A DNA stretch of 64,000 bases from Isoetes taiwanensis (taxonomy: Eukaryota; Streptophyta; Lycopodiopsida; Isoetales; Isoetaceae). The position numbers were made by a program, and so were the translations under genes. Location of the stretch: assembly GCA_021234155.1 (NCBI GenBank), contig JAJEKV010000036.1, positions 8,691,426-8,755,425 of the forward strand, in the 5' to 3' direction. The notes below the pieces were generated by a model. It saw only the letters and a list, made by a program, of their open reading frames with translations, was not told where the DNA came from and did not search any database. Below, piece by piece: positions 23,331-36,349 of the stretch. Positions within the stretch are counted from its first letter, which is position 1, and each line of letters opens with the position of its first letter.

Positions 23331-24830
23331 TCTACTTACTTAAAAGTTTTGGGGTTTTTGCTGATGCTCTGTCCCCTTCCCGCCCCAAAACTCACGCTTT
23401 TTCCGCAAAACGCCGCTTCCCCGCTATTTTCTTTCTTTCAGCTTTCCGCAGAACTTTCTCTCTCCTGGTATACGGTGCCCGTGGTTAACGCAGAATGGCG
23501 ACGGCCGTGAGCTCGCCAAAGCGAGCATAGCAAAGCTTGATTTTGCAAGGCCACCGGCTCCACAAAAATCCACCGGAGTCACTGGATATGATTCGCGAGA
23601 TTCACCTCCGCTCTCATCATTTTTGCCAAGCAATGCCAATATATAATCGGAGCAGATTTGGAGTTATACATACGAAAGCAGATTTGAGTTATTAGGGCAA
23701 AGAGTGTGCAACCACATTTCTTTTCTCCATCAACTTGGTGTAAATCCATCGGCTGTATCCTCCTTTTCCTTCACATTTGATTTCCAGCCTTCTTTTTACC
23801 TTTCTAATGGTGGTTTAGGGATTCTTTAGGCTTTGTGGAGAGAGATACCTATGCCTTTTTTATTTCTCGTGATCCAAAGAAACCCGTAGCTTTTCGTGAG
23901 TTAGGGTCGACTTTGGGATTCGCTATCCAGATAGCTTCGTGTAAATTTTTGGAGTTTCGCAAAACATTCACAAATTTTGGGTGTATTCCGCAACATTTTT
24001 TTCCTCTTTCAAAGGTCAAGCTGGGCAATTAATGGGCGGTAGGCGGTGGGTAATGCACCGCTATGCCGAAGTAAGGTGGATAATGTCGAACTCGCTCCCA
24101 AAATCTTCAAATCCATTTTCAAATTTGGAGTTTAGGGTCACTAATTTTTTGACAGAGAGAGCTATGTGCGCTCAATCAGTGGTCTACAACTATTTCGCAA
24201 GTATCTTTTTTCCCCGCCTGAATCTCGAAAAGGGTTTTTTCTTTCTCCTGGGTCGATCTATGCCCATTATCACAAATGTTCCGCATCTCCTTATATGGCT
24301 TTGACCAGCAAACGGTGGCTAATCCGAGGATGAACCCATATTTTCTTAGCTTGAGATCATAGGGTCCACAAACGGGATAATCGCTCTTGGCAAAGGAGTT
24401 GTTTTATGCTTTACCTTCTTATTCTTTGGATGCATCATTCCAGGCTAATTTTTCAAATTTTGTATTACAGATACTACATCATCGGAAGTATGATTCGATC
24501 CTAAACCTAGCTGCAAAGTGTTGAATCAATCGGCACACAATAATGTAGAATGATTTAGCGTAAAATCATATTTCATAAATTAGGGCTCTACTCCACGTAC
24601 CAAGTTTTCGAAGTTTTCAAATGCCTTTTATATTTAAAGTGATTGACTGGATCTGGGGCACACCATCTTGCAAATGCACACCAAATACGGGTTTGTGGAA
24701 GTTGAGACGACTTCTTGCATATTGGAGGTGCTAGAGAAATCGACACTATGCTCATATATAGTTGAGTGTTGTCATTCTTTCCTCTTGCTACTTCATTATG
24801 TTAGACTTGACGAAAACTACAATAAAAATT
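23331..24830 (+). repeat. Array unit 6 (5'-truncated)
   Basis: Contains only the second half of the unit, from the A/T Helitron junction to the next anchor. Confidence 0.92.
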
Positions 24831-27612
24831 GTCATGGATGAACACCTCCATGCCAATAAAGCTCATCCACATTTATGACTAATTAACACAATCACAAAGG
24901 TATTTAATGGGCTTCATGCTATTTCAGACATCATTTTTGAAACATCTTTAGATTGCCATAGAAAAATCATTGTGTTATGTTGTGATTTTATACGATGTGA
25001 TTCGCTTTTAGGCTTTGAATACTTGATCTTATGTTTACAAATTGCTAGTGTCCATTGCTATTTTCCTCGACACTCTCGACCTTATTTCCTTGCATCCGAC
25101 GCGCATCAAGACTCCGAAAGTAGCAACTTAGCCGGGGCTGGATTTTACATTAGAAGCTCAAGAATGCCAATTTTTTTTTTTTTCCTTAGAGGACTTTTTT
25201 TTGTAGACTGCTGTATTCTATCCATCTTTTTATCTATTGTTATCCTTCCGCTTCTAACCAACCGCCAAGATGGAAAGAAAATCAGATCTTTGGTGCAAAA
25301 TTGGCTAAAATGGGTAGGTTGAACCCTAAACCATTGAAGTTATGCAAAGACCATGGCGCCGTGAGTTCGCACAAGAAAGCTTGATTTGTAAGGCCACCGT
25401 TCCCTCTTTGCCGGGTGGGCCGTGGTTCATGGCGCTATTGTGGCATGGCATTTCCAACCCCGCATGCATGGAGAGGCGATGGCGATCCGACGCCAAGGCG
25501 CTTTGCCTATCCATCGCCTATTCTATTAGTCGGGCGATCATCCTCAACTTCTTCCGCACTTAGCAGTGTTATGGCGATTTTCTATTTTCAACACTCTATA
25601 TTGTTTGAATATTCCGAGCAAAATAGTTCGATTGGTATTTCGAGCAAGTAGTATGGCCGGCATTTCTTGGCATCCCTTTTTTCAAGTTTATTGTCAGGGC
25701 AGAGCTTTTGAGCTCAGGTTTGTAACACCTCGAAGGACACCCGCCACAAGAACTACAAAGAATCCATGTAGTTCTTTTTTCTTCATGTGTCTAAGGTAAG
25801 AAACAAAGATGGGTTTGGCCTTCTACAGTGGATTTCAGCTTTGGGTTTGTGCTTGCAGAGAAGGTTTTCGCTTTCTACAGATTGTGGTAAAGCATCTACA
25901 CATCGCTAGCATTCTAATTGATTTTCTTATCTAATATGGTTTGATGTTGTTTAGGCAAGAAAAAAGGACAAAAGGATCGAATTTCGATGGCGATGCTCTT
26001 GAAGATTCTCAAATGGCGCCGCTTTAGCCTCTAGAACTTTGGTTTTTCTGACGAGAAGGCAAAGGTTTGAGTCTTCTTCCCCGCCTCCAGAGACACTTTC
26101 TATTCTACTGATTCAATCTACTTACTTAAAAAGTTTTTGGGGGTTTTGCTGATGCCGGGTGTCCCTTCCCCCAGCCCCAAAACTCACGCTTTTTCCGCAA
26201 AAACGCTGCTTTTCCTATTTTTCTCTTCTTTCGCTTTTCCGCAGCAACTTTCTCCCCTGGTATGGGTGCCCGTGGGTTAACGCAATGGCAAGACGGCCAG
26301 AGCTCGCCAAAGCAGAGCATAGCAAAGCTTGATTTTGCAAGGCCACCGGCTCCACAAAATCCACCGGAGCCGGGCGGATATGACTCGCGAGATTCACCTC
26401 CGCCTCTCATCATTTTTGCCAAGCAATGCCAATATATACCGAGCAGATTTGAGTTATACATACGAAAAGCAGATTTGGAGTTATTAGGCAAGAGTGTGCA
26501 ACGACATTTCTTCTCCATCAACTTGGTGTAACCATCCATCGGTTGTATCCTCCTTTTCCTTCACATTTGATTTCCAAATTTCCTTTTACCTTTCTAATGG
26601 TGGTTTAGGGATTCTTTAGGCTTTGTGGAGAGAGATACCTATGCCTTCCTTTATTTCTCGATCCAAAGAAACCCGTAGCTTTCAGAAAGTTAGGGTCGAC
26701 TTGGGATTCGCTATGCCTGTGATAGCTTCAGTGTAAATTTTTGAGTTTCGCAAAACATTCACAAATTTTGGGTGTATTCCGCAACATTTTCTTTCCTCTT
26801 CAGTGGCTGGGCAATTAATGGGCGGTAGGGCGGTGGGTAATGCAGCCGCTATAATCGAAGTAAGGTGGATAATGTCAATCCTCGCTCCCAGCTTTCAAAT
26901 CCATTTTCAAATTTGGAGTTTAGGGTCGCTGAATTTTGACAGAGAGAGCTATGTGCGCCAATCGTGTGGTCTACAACTATTTCGCAGTATCTTTTCCCCG
27001 CCCAAAGAATCTCAAAAGGGTTTTTTTTTCTTCTCCGTCAGATCTATGCCCATTATCACAGCCGTTCGCATCTCCTTATATGGCTTCTTGACCAGCAAAC
27101 GGGTGGCTTAATCCGAGAGGATGAACCCATATTTTCTTAGCTTGAGATCATAGGGTCCACAAACGGATAATCGCTTTGGCAAAGGAGTTGTTTTATGCTT
27201 TACCTTCTTATTCTTTGATGCATCATTCCGTGCTAATTTTTCAAATTTTGTATTACAGATACCACATCACCGAAGTATGATTCGATCCTAAACCTAGCTG
27301 CAGTTGTTGAATCAATCGCAAGACAATAACAGAGAATGATTTAGCGTAAAATCATATTTCATAAATTAGGGCTCTACCCACAACCAAGTTTTCGAAGTTT
27401 TCAAATGGCCTTTTATATTTAAAGTGATTGACGGATCTGTGGCACACCATCTTGCAAATGCACACCAAATACGGTTTGTGGAAGTTGAGACGACTTCTTG
27501 CATATTGGAGGTGCTAGAGAAATCGACACTATGCTCATATATAGTTGAGTGTTGTCATTTCTTTCCTCTTGCTACTTCATTATGTTAGACTTGACGAAAC
27601 TACAATAAAATT
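24831..27612 (+). repeat. Array unit 7 (complete)
   Basis: 2782 bp, colinear with unit 1, ragged throughout at CTGG/CCGG/CAG-type positions. Confidence 0.93.
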
Positions 27613-28727
27613 GTCATGGGATGAACACCTCCATGCCAATAAAGCTCATCCACATTTATGACTAATTAACACAATCACAAAGGTATTTAACAGCCATGCT
27701 ATTTCAGACATCTTTGAAACATCTTTAGATTGCCATAGAAAAATCATTGTGTTATGTTGTGATTTTATACGATGTGATTCGCTTTTAGGCTTTGAATACT
27801 TGATCTTATGTTTACAAATTGCTATTGTCCATTGCTATTTTCCTCGACACTCTAACCTTATTTCCTTGCATTCCGACGCGGCATCAAGACTCCGAGTAGC
27901 AACTTAGTCAGGCTTGGATTTTACATTAGAAGCTCAAGAATGCCAATTTTTTTTTCCTTAGAGGACTTCCTTTTTTTGTAGATCTGCTGCATTCTATCCA
28001 TCTTTTTATCGGTTGTTATCCTTCCGCTTCTAACCACCGGGCTTCAAGATGGAAAGAAAATCAGATCTTTGGTGCAAAATTGGCTAAAATGGGTAGGTTG
28101 AACCCTAAACCATTGAAGTTATGCAAAAGACCATGGCGCCGTGAGTTCGCACACAAGAAAGCTTTGATTTGCAAGGCCACCGTTCCCTCTTTGCCGGGGT
28201 GGGCCGTGGTTATGGCGCTATTGGGCATGGCATTTCCAACCCCGTGCGGCATGGAGAGGCGATGGCAGATCCGACGCCAAGGCGCTTTGCCTATCCATCG
28301 GCCTATTCTATTAGCTGGGCGATCATCCTCAACTTCTTCCAGACTTAGCAGGTTATGGCGATTTTCTATTTTCAACACTCTATATTGTTTGAATATTCTG
28401 GAGCAAACAGTTCGATTGGTATTTCTGGAGCAAGTAGTATGGCCGGGCATTTCTTGGCATCCCTTTTTTCAAGTTTATTGTCCGGCAGAGCTTTTGAGCT
28501 TAGGGTTTGTAACAATTCTGGAAGGACACCTGCCTGCCGCAACTACAAAGAATCCATGTAGTTCTTTTCCTTCATGTGTCTAAGGTAAGAAACAGCATGG
28601 GTTTGGCCTTCTACAGGGATTTCAGCTTGGGTTTGTGCTTGCAGGAGAAGGTTTTCGGTTTCTACAGATTGTGGTAAAGCATCTACACATCGTTAGCATT
28701 CTAATTGGATTTCTCTTATCTAATATG

Positions 28728-29415
28728 TGTTGTGTGTTTTATCTTGACTATTTTTGCATAATGAGGATGAAATGTATGCATAAATGAAGAATTATATGGG
28801 TGTAATGTGGAGAAAATGTAAAAAATGTGCAAATATTGTGGAGGAAGCATTTATGATGTACTGAAGTGGAACCTATGGACTTGAAGGAGTATTAAAGTCC
28901 TTAAGAAATATTTTCAATGGTTGATAATTTGATGATGTGTCATGAATCTGGGGAAGCATGGTAGTTGCAAAGAAGTTCGGATGACCTAGATTTGAAGTTG
29001 AGGTGGCAAAATCTAGTGAACTTATGGTAGTTAGAATTTGGATCTAAGGTTGTGATTTGCCTAGATCTAGTGGCTAGGATCAAGTAGAGTTTTCTATAAG
29101 ATAGCCAAAATTGTGTAGAAGGGAGGCCCAAATTTGAAGATGACATCCGGGCAAAGTTCTTGAAGTGTGAGTATGTTTCTTGATCACTTGAATATTATTA
29201 TGTTGAAGTATGATATTTTGATTATGATTATGTGATTCTCCTATTTGTTATCTCTATTTCTATAATCTCAAAAGACTTGTGTAAGAATGATTATGTTGGT
29301 GATTTATGATGCCAGAGAGGAGGCCCTAGCCTATCTCATATACCTTGAGATTTGCTTGGGTTGTTGTAGTTAGCTTTTGTTCTTCGCTTTCCTTTGGTGC
29401 GAGAAGATGCTAACA
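28728..29415 (+). repeat. 5' LTR of copy B
   Basis: 688 bp, begins TGTTGTGTG, ends GATGCTAACA. Confidence 0.9.
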
Positions 29416-29817
29416 TATTTTGGGGGCATTATGAAAGCAACACTTTATGGCAAGATAGTTCTTATCTTTAGATCAAAGATGGTAGTGGTACATAATTATG
29501 TTGCAATCAAGATCCATGGAATATCATTTAAGTGCAAGTGGAGAATACGATGTTCAAAGAATGGTAGTGTATCAATGGTAGATCAGAAGTTTGTAAATGT
29601 GTCAAGCCTATTGCAGAGGTATGAAAAATGTTGTTTCTATTCTTGTTTAGCCCGCCAAGAGGGAAATATTCTGAATCACCAGAATCTTAACTTGCTTGCT
29701 CCTATTCCATAAATAATGCTATAAATGGATGGTACAAAAGTTTTTGTGCTTTGCATCCGCTAGAACATCTTCAAGATATACATCCCCGCCATATTTTTAT
29801 GCTCACCATACAAATTC

Positions 29818-30300
29818 TTAAAAAGAAAATCTACTAGATGCCATGAACCTTGTGCATTTTATATTGGCCCCGAATTGTCCGATGATATCTAATATGCCTT
29901 TTGCCCTCAGAAACTTGTTCTTACCGCGGATCCGTGATTCAATGAAGCCAACCCATACCCGAGATCTCTTCAATCCCGCAAAAACAAAAGCAAACCTTTC
30001 TACTCGATAATATTTGAAACCGACATATCCTTCCGCCATTACCATCAACCGCAATGAACGATCATCCGCTTTCATTCTTTATCATTTGCATGCAAAACAA
30101 ACCTTGGTGCCATCAAAGACCTCCATCGCCTGCACTGCAAGAAAGAAGAAAGAAAACCAAGAAGAAATTTCGATTGTAGAGCCCAGAGTCGTTTTTCTAC
30201 CCCCCGCCAACCATCCGCCACCAAGTTTTTTTTTCCCTAGTTTCCCCTTCCGCCATACCCTAAACCGATGGAACTGGAATCCACAAGCATCGAGAGTAGC
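29818..30300 (-). pseudogene. Antisense gene-like fragment inside LTR element B
   Basis: Counterpart of the antisense fragment in copy A. The minus-strand stretch is open for 85 codons from MKADDRSL and contains YYRVERFAFVFAGLKRSRVW and FGANIKCTRFMASS. It is one intact frame here, while copy A has a slightly different one, so the true frame is uncertain. The source gene is not recognised. Confidence 0.35.
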
Positions 30301-31163
30301 AGAGAAAAGAAGAAGAAAAATGGGTTGTGAAGAAAGGTGAAAGTGAAGTTTAAATTAAAAGATATTAAATATTAAAGAATAGTGGAACCTTCAAAAGTTA
30401 TGCCAAATAGCCCATTGATAAGCTATTGGTTTTGAACCACAAATTTCGAAGTTCAAATTCTCCTATGTGCAACATGACCAAGTTACATTTATTTTTCCCA
30501 AGTGTTTAACAAATAAGATTACTTGTTCTCACCAAGTTATTCAAGTTCAATTACTATATCCAGATTGAAGGTTTTCAAATATGAAGATTGCATGTCAATG
30601 GTCAAGATATGTTTTGTTATATGATGAAGACTATTTATTCTTATTCAAGTCAAACACCATATTATGAAGATCAAGATTATATGGTTAGTGCTTATGCTTT
30701 TGCAATTTGATTGGATTTCATTTTCAAGTTTTTTCAAGAATTCAAGCTATCAAAGGAAGTTGTACAAGTTTGATTTTTTATTTAAGTAATTATGGATGGC
30801 ATGATGGATGTGCTGACCTAGAAAGGCAGCAGCATCCCATGACCTATGTAAAATGTGATGAAAAAGTATAAGTGTTGTGGAAAGGGGATAGAGCGCCATA
30901 CCGGGCAGTAGAGCGAGGGTGCCACTGACCTGGATGGGACTTGCCACCCTATAATTGATGAAGATGAAGTGATGTTAGAAGTTTTTAGTATTTTTTTCCT
31001 TGGAAGACTTCTATAGATGTTTTTGAAGGCTTGAAGACATTTGGACATTGGATTTTTGTTAAGTTGTGATGCTATTTAGAGGATCAAGTTGAAGACATGA
31101 AGATCGAAGAAAAGATTTTTGAAGAATTCATCTCTGACGATGAATAATCTTGGGGGGGAATAA

Positions 31164-31863
31164 TGTTGTGTGTTTTATCTTGACTATTTTTGCATAATGA
31201 GCTTAAATTTATGAAATGTATGCATAAATGAAGAATTATATGGGTGTAATGTGGAGAAAATGTAAAAAATGTGCAAATATTGTGGAGGAAGCATTTATGA
31301 TGTACTGAAGTGGAACCTATGGACTTGAAGGAGTATTAAAGTCCTTAAGAAATATTTTCAATGGTTGATAATTTGATGATGTGTCATGAATCTGGGAAGC
31401 ATGGTAGTTGCAAAGAAGTTTGGATGACCTAGATTTGAAGTTGAGGTGGCAAAAAATAGTGAACTTATGGTAGTTAGAATTTGGATCTAAGGTTGTGATT
31501 TGCCTAGATCTAGTGGCTAGGATCAAGTAGAGTTTTCTATAAGATAGCCAAAATTCGTGTAGAAGGGAGGCCCAAATTTGGAAGATGACATCTGGGCAAA
31601 GTTCTTGAAGTGTGAGTATGTTTCTTGATCAGTTGAATATTATTATGTTGAAGTATGATATTTTGATTATGATTATGTGATTCTCCTATTTGTTATCTCT
31701 ATTTCTATAATCTCAAAAGACTTGTGTAAGAATGATTATGTTGGTGATTTATGATGCCAGTAGAGTGAGGCCTAGCCTATCTCATATACCTTGAGATTTG
31801 CTTGGGTTGTTGTAGTTAGCGCTTGTTCTTCAGTTTTCCTTGGGTGCGTAGAGGATGCTAACA
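31164..31863 (+). repeat. 3' LTR of copy B
   Basis: 700 bp, preceded by the purine tract CTTGGGGGGGAATAA and followed by ATATG. Confidence 0.9.
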
Positions 31864-33559
31864 ATATGGTTTGATGTTGTTTAGGCAAGAAAAAAGGACA
31901 AAAGGATCGGAATTTCTGGGATGGCAGATGCTCTTGAAGATTCTCAAATGGCAGTCGTTTTAGCCTCTAGAACTTTGGTTTTTTCGGACGAGAAGGCAGT
32001 GTTTGAGTCTTCTTCCCCGCCTCCGTGTGAGACACTTTCTATTCTAATGATTCAATCTACTTACTTAAAAAGTTTTTTGGGGTTTTGCTGATGCCGTGTC
32101 CCCTTTCCGCCCCCCAAAACTCACGCTTTTTCCGCAAAAACGCTGCTTTTCTCGCTATTTTTCTTCTTTCGCTTTTCGCAAAGAACTTTCTCTCCCCGGT
32201 ATGGGCGGTGCCCGTGGGTTAACGCAGAATGGCGCGACGGCCGTGAGCTCGCCAAAGCGTAGAGCATAGCAAAGCTTGATTTTGCAAGGCCACCGGCTCC
32301 ACAAAATCCACCGGAGTCACTGGATATGACTCCGAGATTCACCTCCGCTTCTCATCATTTTTGCCAAGCAATGCCAATATATACCGGAGCAGATTTGAGT
32401 TATACATACGAAAGCAGCATTTTGAGTTATTAGGCAAGAGTGTGCAACGACATTTCTTCTCCATCAACTTGGTGTAACCATCGGGTTGTATCCTCCTTTT
32501 CCTTCACATTTGATTTCCAAAATTCCTTTTTACCTTTCTAATGGTGGTTTAGGGATTCTTTAGGCTTTGTGGGAGAGAGATACCTATGCCTTCCTTTTTT
32601 ATTTCTCGTGATCCAAAGAAACCCGTAGCTTTCGTGAGTTAGGGTCGACTTGGGATTCGCTATGCCAGATAGCTTCGTAAAATTTTTGAGTTTCGCAAAA
32701 CATTCACAAATTTTTGGGTGTATTCCGCAACATTTTCTTTTCCTCTTTCAAAGGGCTATGGGCAATTAATGGGCGGTAGGCGTGGTAATGCACCAAGCTA
32801 TGCCGAAGTAAGGTGGATAATGTCAATCCTCGCTCCCACCTCTTCAAATCCATTTTCAAATTTGAGTTTAGGGTCGCTGAATTTTTGACAGAGAGAGAGC
32901 TATGTGCGCTCAATCGTGGTCTACAACTATTTCTAGTATATTTTTTCCCCCGCCTGAATCTCTCGAAAAGGGTTTTTTCTTCTCCTCGTCAGATCTATGC
33001 CCATTATCACAAATGTTCTGCATCTCCTTATATGGCTTCTTGACCAGCAAACGGTGGCTAATCCGGAGGATGAACCCATATTTTCTTAGCTTGAGATCAC
33101 AGGGTCCACAAACGGATAATCGTTTTTGGCAAAGAGTTGTTTTATGCTTTACCTTCTTATTCTTTGATGCATCATTCCGTGCTAATTTTTCAAATTTTGT
33201 ATTACAGATTACCACATCACCGAAGTATGATTCGATCCTAAACCTAGCTGCAAAGGTTGAATCAATCGGACAATAACAGAGAATGATTTAGCGTAAAAAT
33301 CATATTTCATAAATTAGGGCCTCTACCCACACCAAGTTTTCGAAGTTTTCACCGCCTTTATATTTAAAGTGATTGATCGGATCTGTGGCACACCATCTTG
33401 CAAAATGCACACCAAATACGGTTTTGTGGAAGTTGAGACGACTTCTTGCATATTGAGGTGCTAGAGAAATCGACACTATGCTCATATATAGTTGAGTGTT
33501 GTCATTCTTTCCTCTTGCTACTTCATTATGTTAGACTTGATGAAACTACAATAAAAATT

Positions 33560-36349
33560 GTCATGGATGAACACCTCCATGCCAATAAAGCTCATCCACA
33601 TTTATGACTAATTAACACAATCACAAAGGTATTTAACAGCCATGCTATTTCTCAGACATCTTTTGAAACATCTTTAGATTGCCATAGAAAAATCATTGTG
33701 TTATGTTGTGATTTTATACGATGTGATTCGCTTTTAGGCTTTGAATACTTGATCTTATGTTTACAAATTGCTATTGTCCATTGCTATTTTCCCGACACTC
33801 TCGACCTTATTTCCTTGCATTCCGACGCATCAAGACTGAGTAGCAACTTAGTCGGCCGGATTTTACATTAGAAGCTCAAGAATGCCAATTTTTTTTTCCT
33901 TAGAGGACTTCCTTTTTTTGTAGACTGCTGCATTCTATCCATCTTTTATCGGTTGTTATCCTTCCGCTTCTAACCACCGCTTCAAGATGGAAAGAAAATC
34001 AGATCTTTGGTGCAAAATTGGCTAAAATGGGTAGGTTGAACCCTAAACCATTGAAGTTATGCAAAGACCATGGCGCCGTGAGTTCGCGACAAGAAAGCTT
34101 GATTTGCAAGGCCACCGGCTCCCTTTTGCCGGGTGGGCCGTGGTTCATGGCGCTATTGGGCATGGCATTTCCAACCCTGTGCATGGAGAGGCGATGGCAG
34201 ATCCGACGTCAAGGCGCTTGCCTATCCATCAGTCTATTCTATTAGCTGGGCGATCATCCTCAACTTCTTCCAGACTTAGCAGGTTATGGCGATTTTCTAT
34301 TTTCAACACTCTATATTGTTTGAATATTCTGGAGCAAACAGTTCGATTGGTATTTCTGGAGCAAGTAGTATGGCCGGGCATTTCTTGGCATCCCTTTTTT
34401 CAAGTTTATTGTCCGGCAGAGCTTTTGAGCTTAGGGTTTGTAACAATTCTGGAAGGACACCTGCCTGCCGCAACTACAAAGAATCCATGTAGTTCTTTTC
34501 CTTCATGTGTCTAAGGTAAGAAACAGCATGGGTTTGGCCTTCTACAGGGATTTCAGCTTGGGTTCGTGCTTGCAGGAGAAGGTTTTCGGTTTCTACAGAT
34601 TGTGGTAAAGCATCTACACATCGTTAGCATTCTAATTGGATTTCTCTTATCTAATATGGTTTGATGTTGTTTAGGCAAGAAAAAAGGACAAAAGGATCGG
34701 AATTTCGATGGCAGATGCTCTTGAAGATTCTCAAATGGCGCCGCTTTTAGCCTCTAGAACTTTGGTTTTTTCTGGACGAGAAGGCAAAGGTTTGAGTCTT
34801 CTTCCCGCCCAGGTGAGACACTTTCTATTCTACTTATTCAATCTACTTACTTAAAAAGTTTTGGGAGTTTTTGCTGATGTTGGTGTCCCTTTCCGCCCCA
34901 AAAAACTCACGCTTTTTCCGCAAAAAAAACGCTTTTCCGCTATTTTCTCTTCTTTCAGTTTTCGGCAAAGAACTTTCTCTCTCGGTATGGGCGTGCCCGG
35001 GGTTAACGCAGAATGGCGACGGCCGAGCTCGCCAAAGCAGAGCATAGCAAAGCTTGATTTTGCAAGGCCACCGGCTCCACAAAAATCCACCGGAGCCACC
35101 GGATATGACAAAGGAGATTCACCTCCGCCTCTCATCATTTTTGCCAAGCAATGCCAATATATACCGGAGCAGATTTGAGTTATACATAATGAAAAGCAGA
35201 TTTGGAGTTATTAGGCAAAGAGTGTGCAACGACATTTCTTCTCCATCAACTTGGTGTAACCATCGGTTGTATCCTCCTTTTCCTTCACATTTGATTTCCA
35301 GCTTCCTTTTTACCTTTCTAATGGTGGTTTAGGGATTCTTTTAGGCTTTGTGGAGAGAGATACCTATGCCTTCCTTTTATTTCTCGATCCAAAGAAACCC
35401 GAGCTTTCGTGAGTTAGGGTCGACTTGGGATTTGTTATGTTAGATAGTTTCGTGTAAATTTTTGAGTTTCGCAAAACATTCACAAATTTTTGGGTGTATT
35501 CCCAACATTTTCTTTTCCTCTTTCAAAGGCCGGGCTATGGGCAATTAATGGGCTGTAGGCGGGGGTAATGCAGCCAAGATGCCGAAGTAAGGTGGATAAT
35601 GTCAATCCTCGCTCCCAGCCTCTTCAAATCCATTTTCAAATTTGAGTTTAGGGTCGCTGAATTCTTGACAGAGAGAGAGCTATGTGCGCTTAAATCGTGG
35701 TCTACAACTATTTCGGCAGGTATCTTTTCCCCGCCTCCAAAGAATCTCGGTGCGGGTTTTTTTTTTCTCCGGGTCGATCTATGCCCATTATCACAGCGGT
35801 TCTGGCATCTCCTTATATGGCTTCTTGGACCAGCAAACGTGTGGCTAATCCGGAGGATGAACCCATATTTTCTTAGCTTGGAGATCATAGGGTCCACAAA
35901 CGGGATACTGTTCTTGGCAGTGAGTTGTTTTATGCTTTACCTTCTTATTCTTTGGATGCATCATTCCAGGCTAATTTTTCAAATTTTGTATTACAGATTA
36001 CCACATCACTGGAAGTATGATTCGATCCTAAACCTAGCTGCAGTGTTGAATCAATCGGCACAATAACAGAGAATGATTTAGCAGAAAATCATATTTCATA
36101 AATTAGGGCTCTACTCCACAGTCAAGTTTTCGAGTTTTCAGCGGCCTTTTATATTTAAAGTGATTGACGGATCTGTGGCACACCATCTTGCAGCGGCACA
36201 CCAAATACGGTTTTGTGGAAGTTGAGACGACTTCTTGCATATTGGAGGTGCTAGAGAAATCGACACTATGCTCATATATAGTTGAGTGTTGTCATTCTTT
36301 CCTCTTGCTACTTCATTATGTTAGACTTGACGAAACTACAATAAAAATT
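33560..36349 (+). repeat. Array unit 9 (complete)
   Basis: 2790 bp. Stretches at about 34170-34700 and 35795-35990 match units 1 and 10 very closely, while the sequence between them is ragged. Confidence 0.93.

Larger units (their letters stand above)
28728..31863 (+). mobile_element. Non-autonomous LTR retrotransposon, copy B
   Basis: This 3136-bp element is the same as copy A and lies 24783 bp further on, with the same termini and the same ATATG duplication (28723-28727 and 31864-31868). LTRs are 28728-29415 and 31164-31863. It keeps the same CTTAAATTTATG difference between 5' and 3' LTR as copy A. Before the 3' LTR an open stretch reads VEDMKIEEKIFEEFISDDE and then stops, reminiscent of the acidic end of Ty3-type polyproteins. 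No polymerase or integrase is encoded. Confidence 0.9.
27613..33559 (+). repeat. Array unit 8, carrying an LTR retroelement insertion
   Basis: 5947 bp; about 2.8 kb after removing the inserted element. The insertion point is identical to that in unit 2. Confidence 0.93.

Noticed and set aside
3945-31863. Two independent insertions of the same LTR element
   Set aside because: Identical site, identical duplication and shared differences between LTRs are better explained by one insertion copied with the array.
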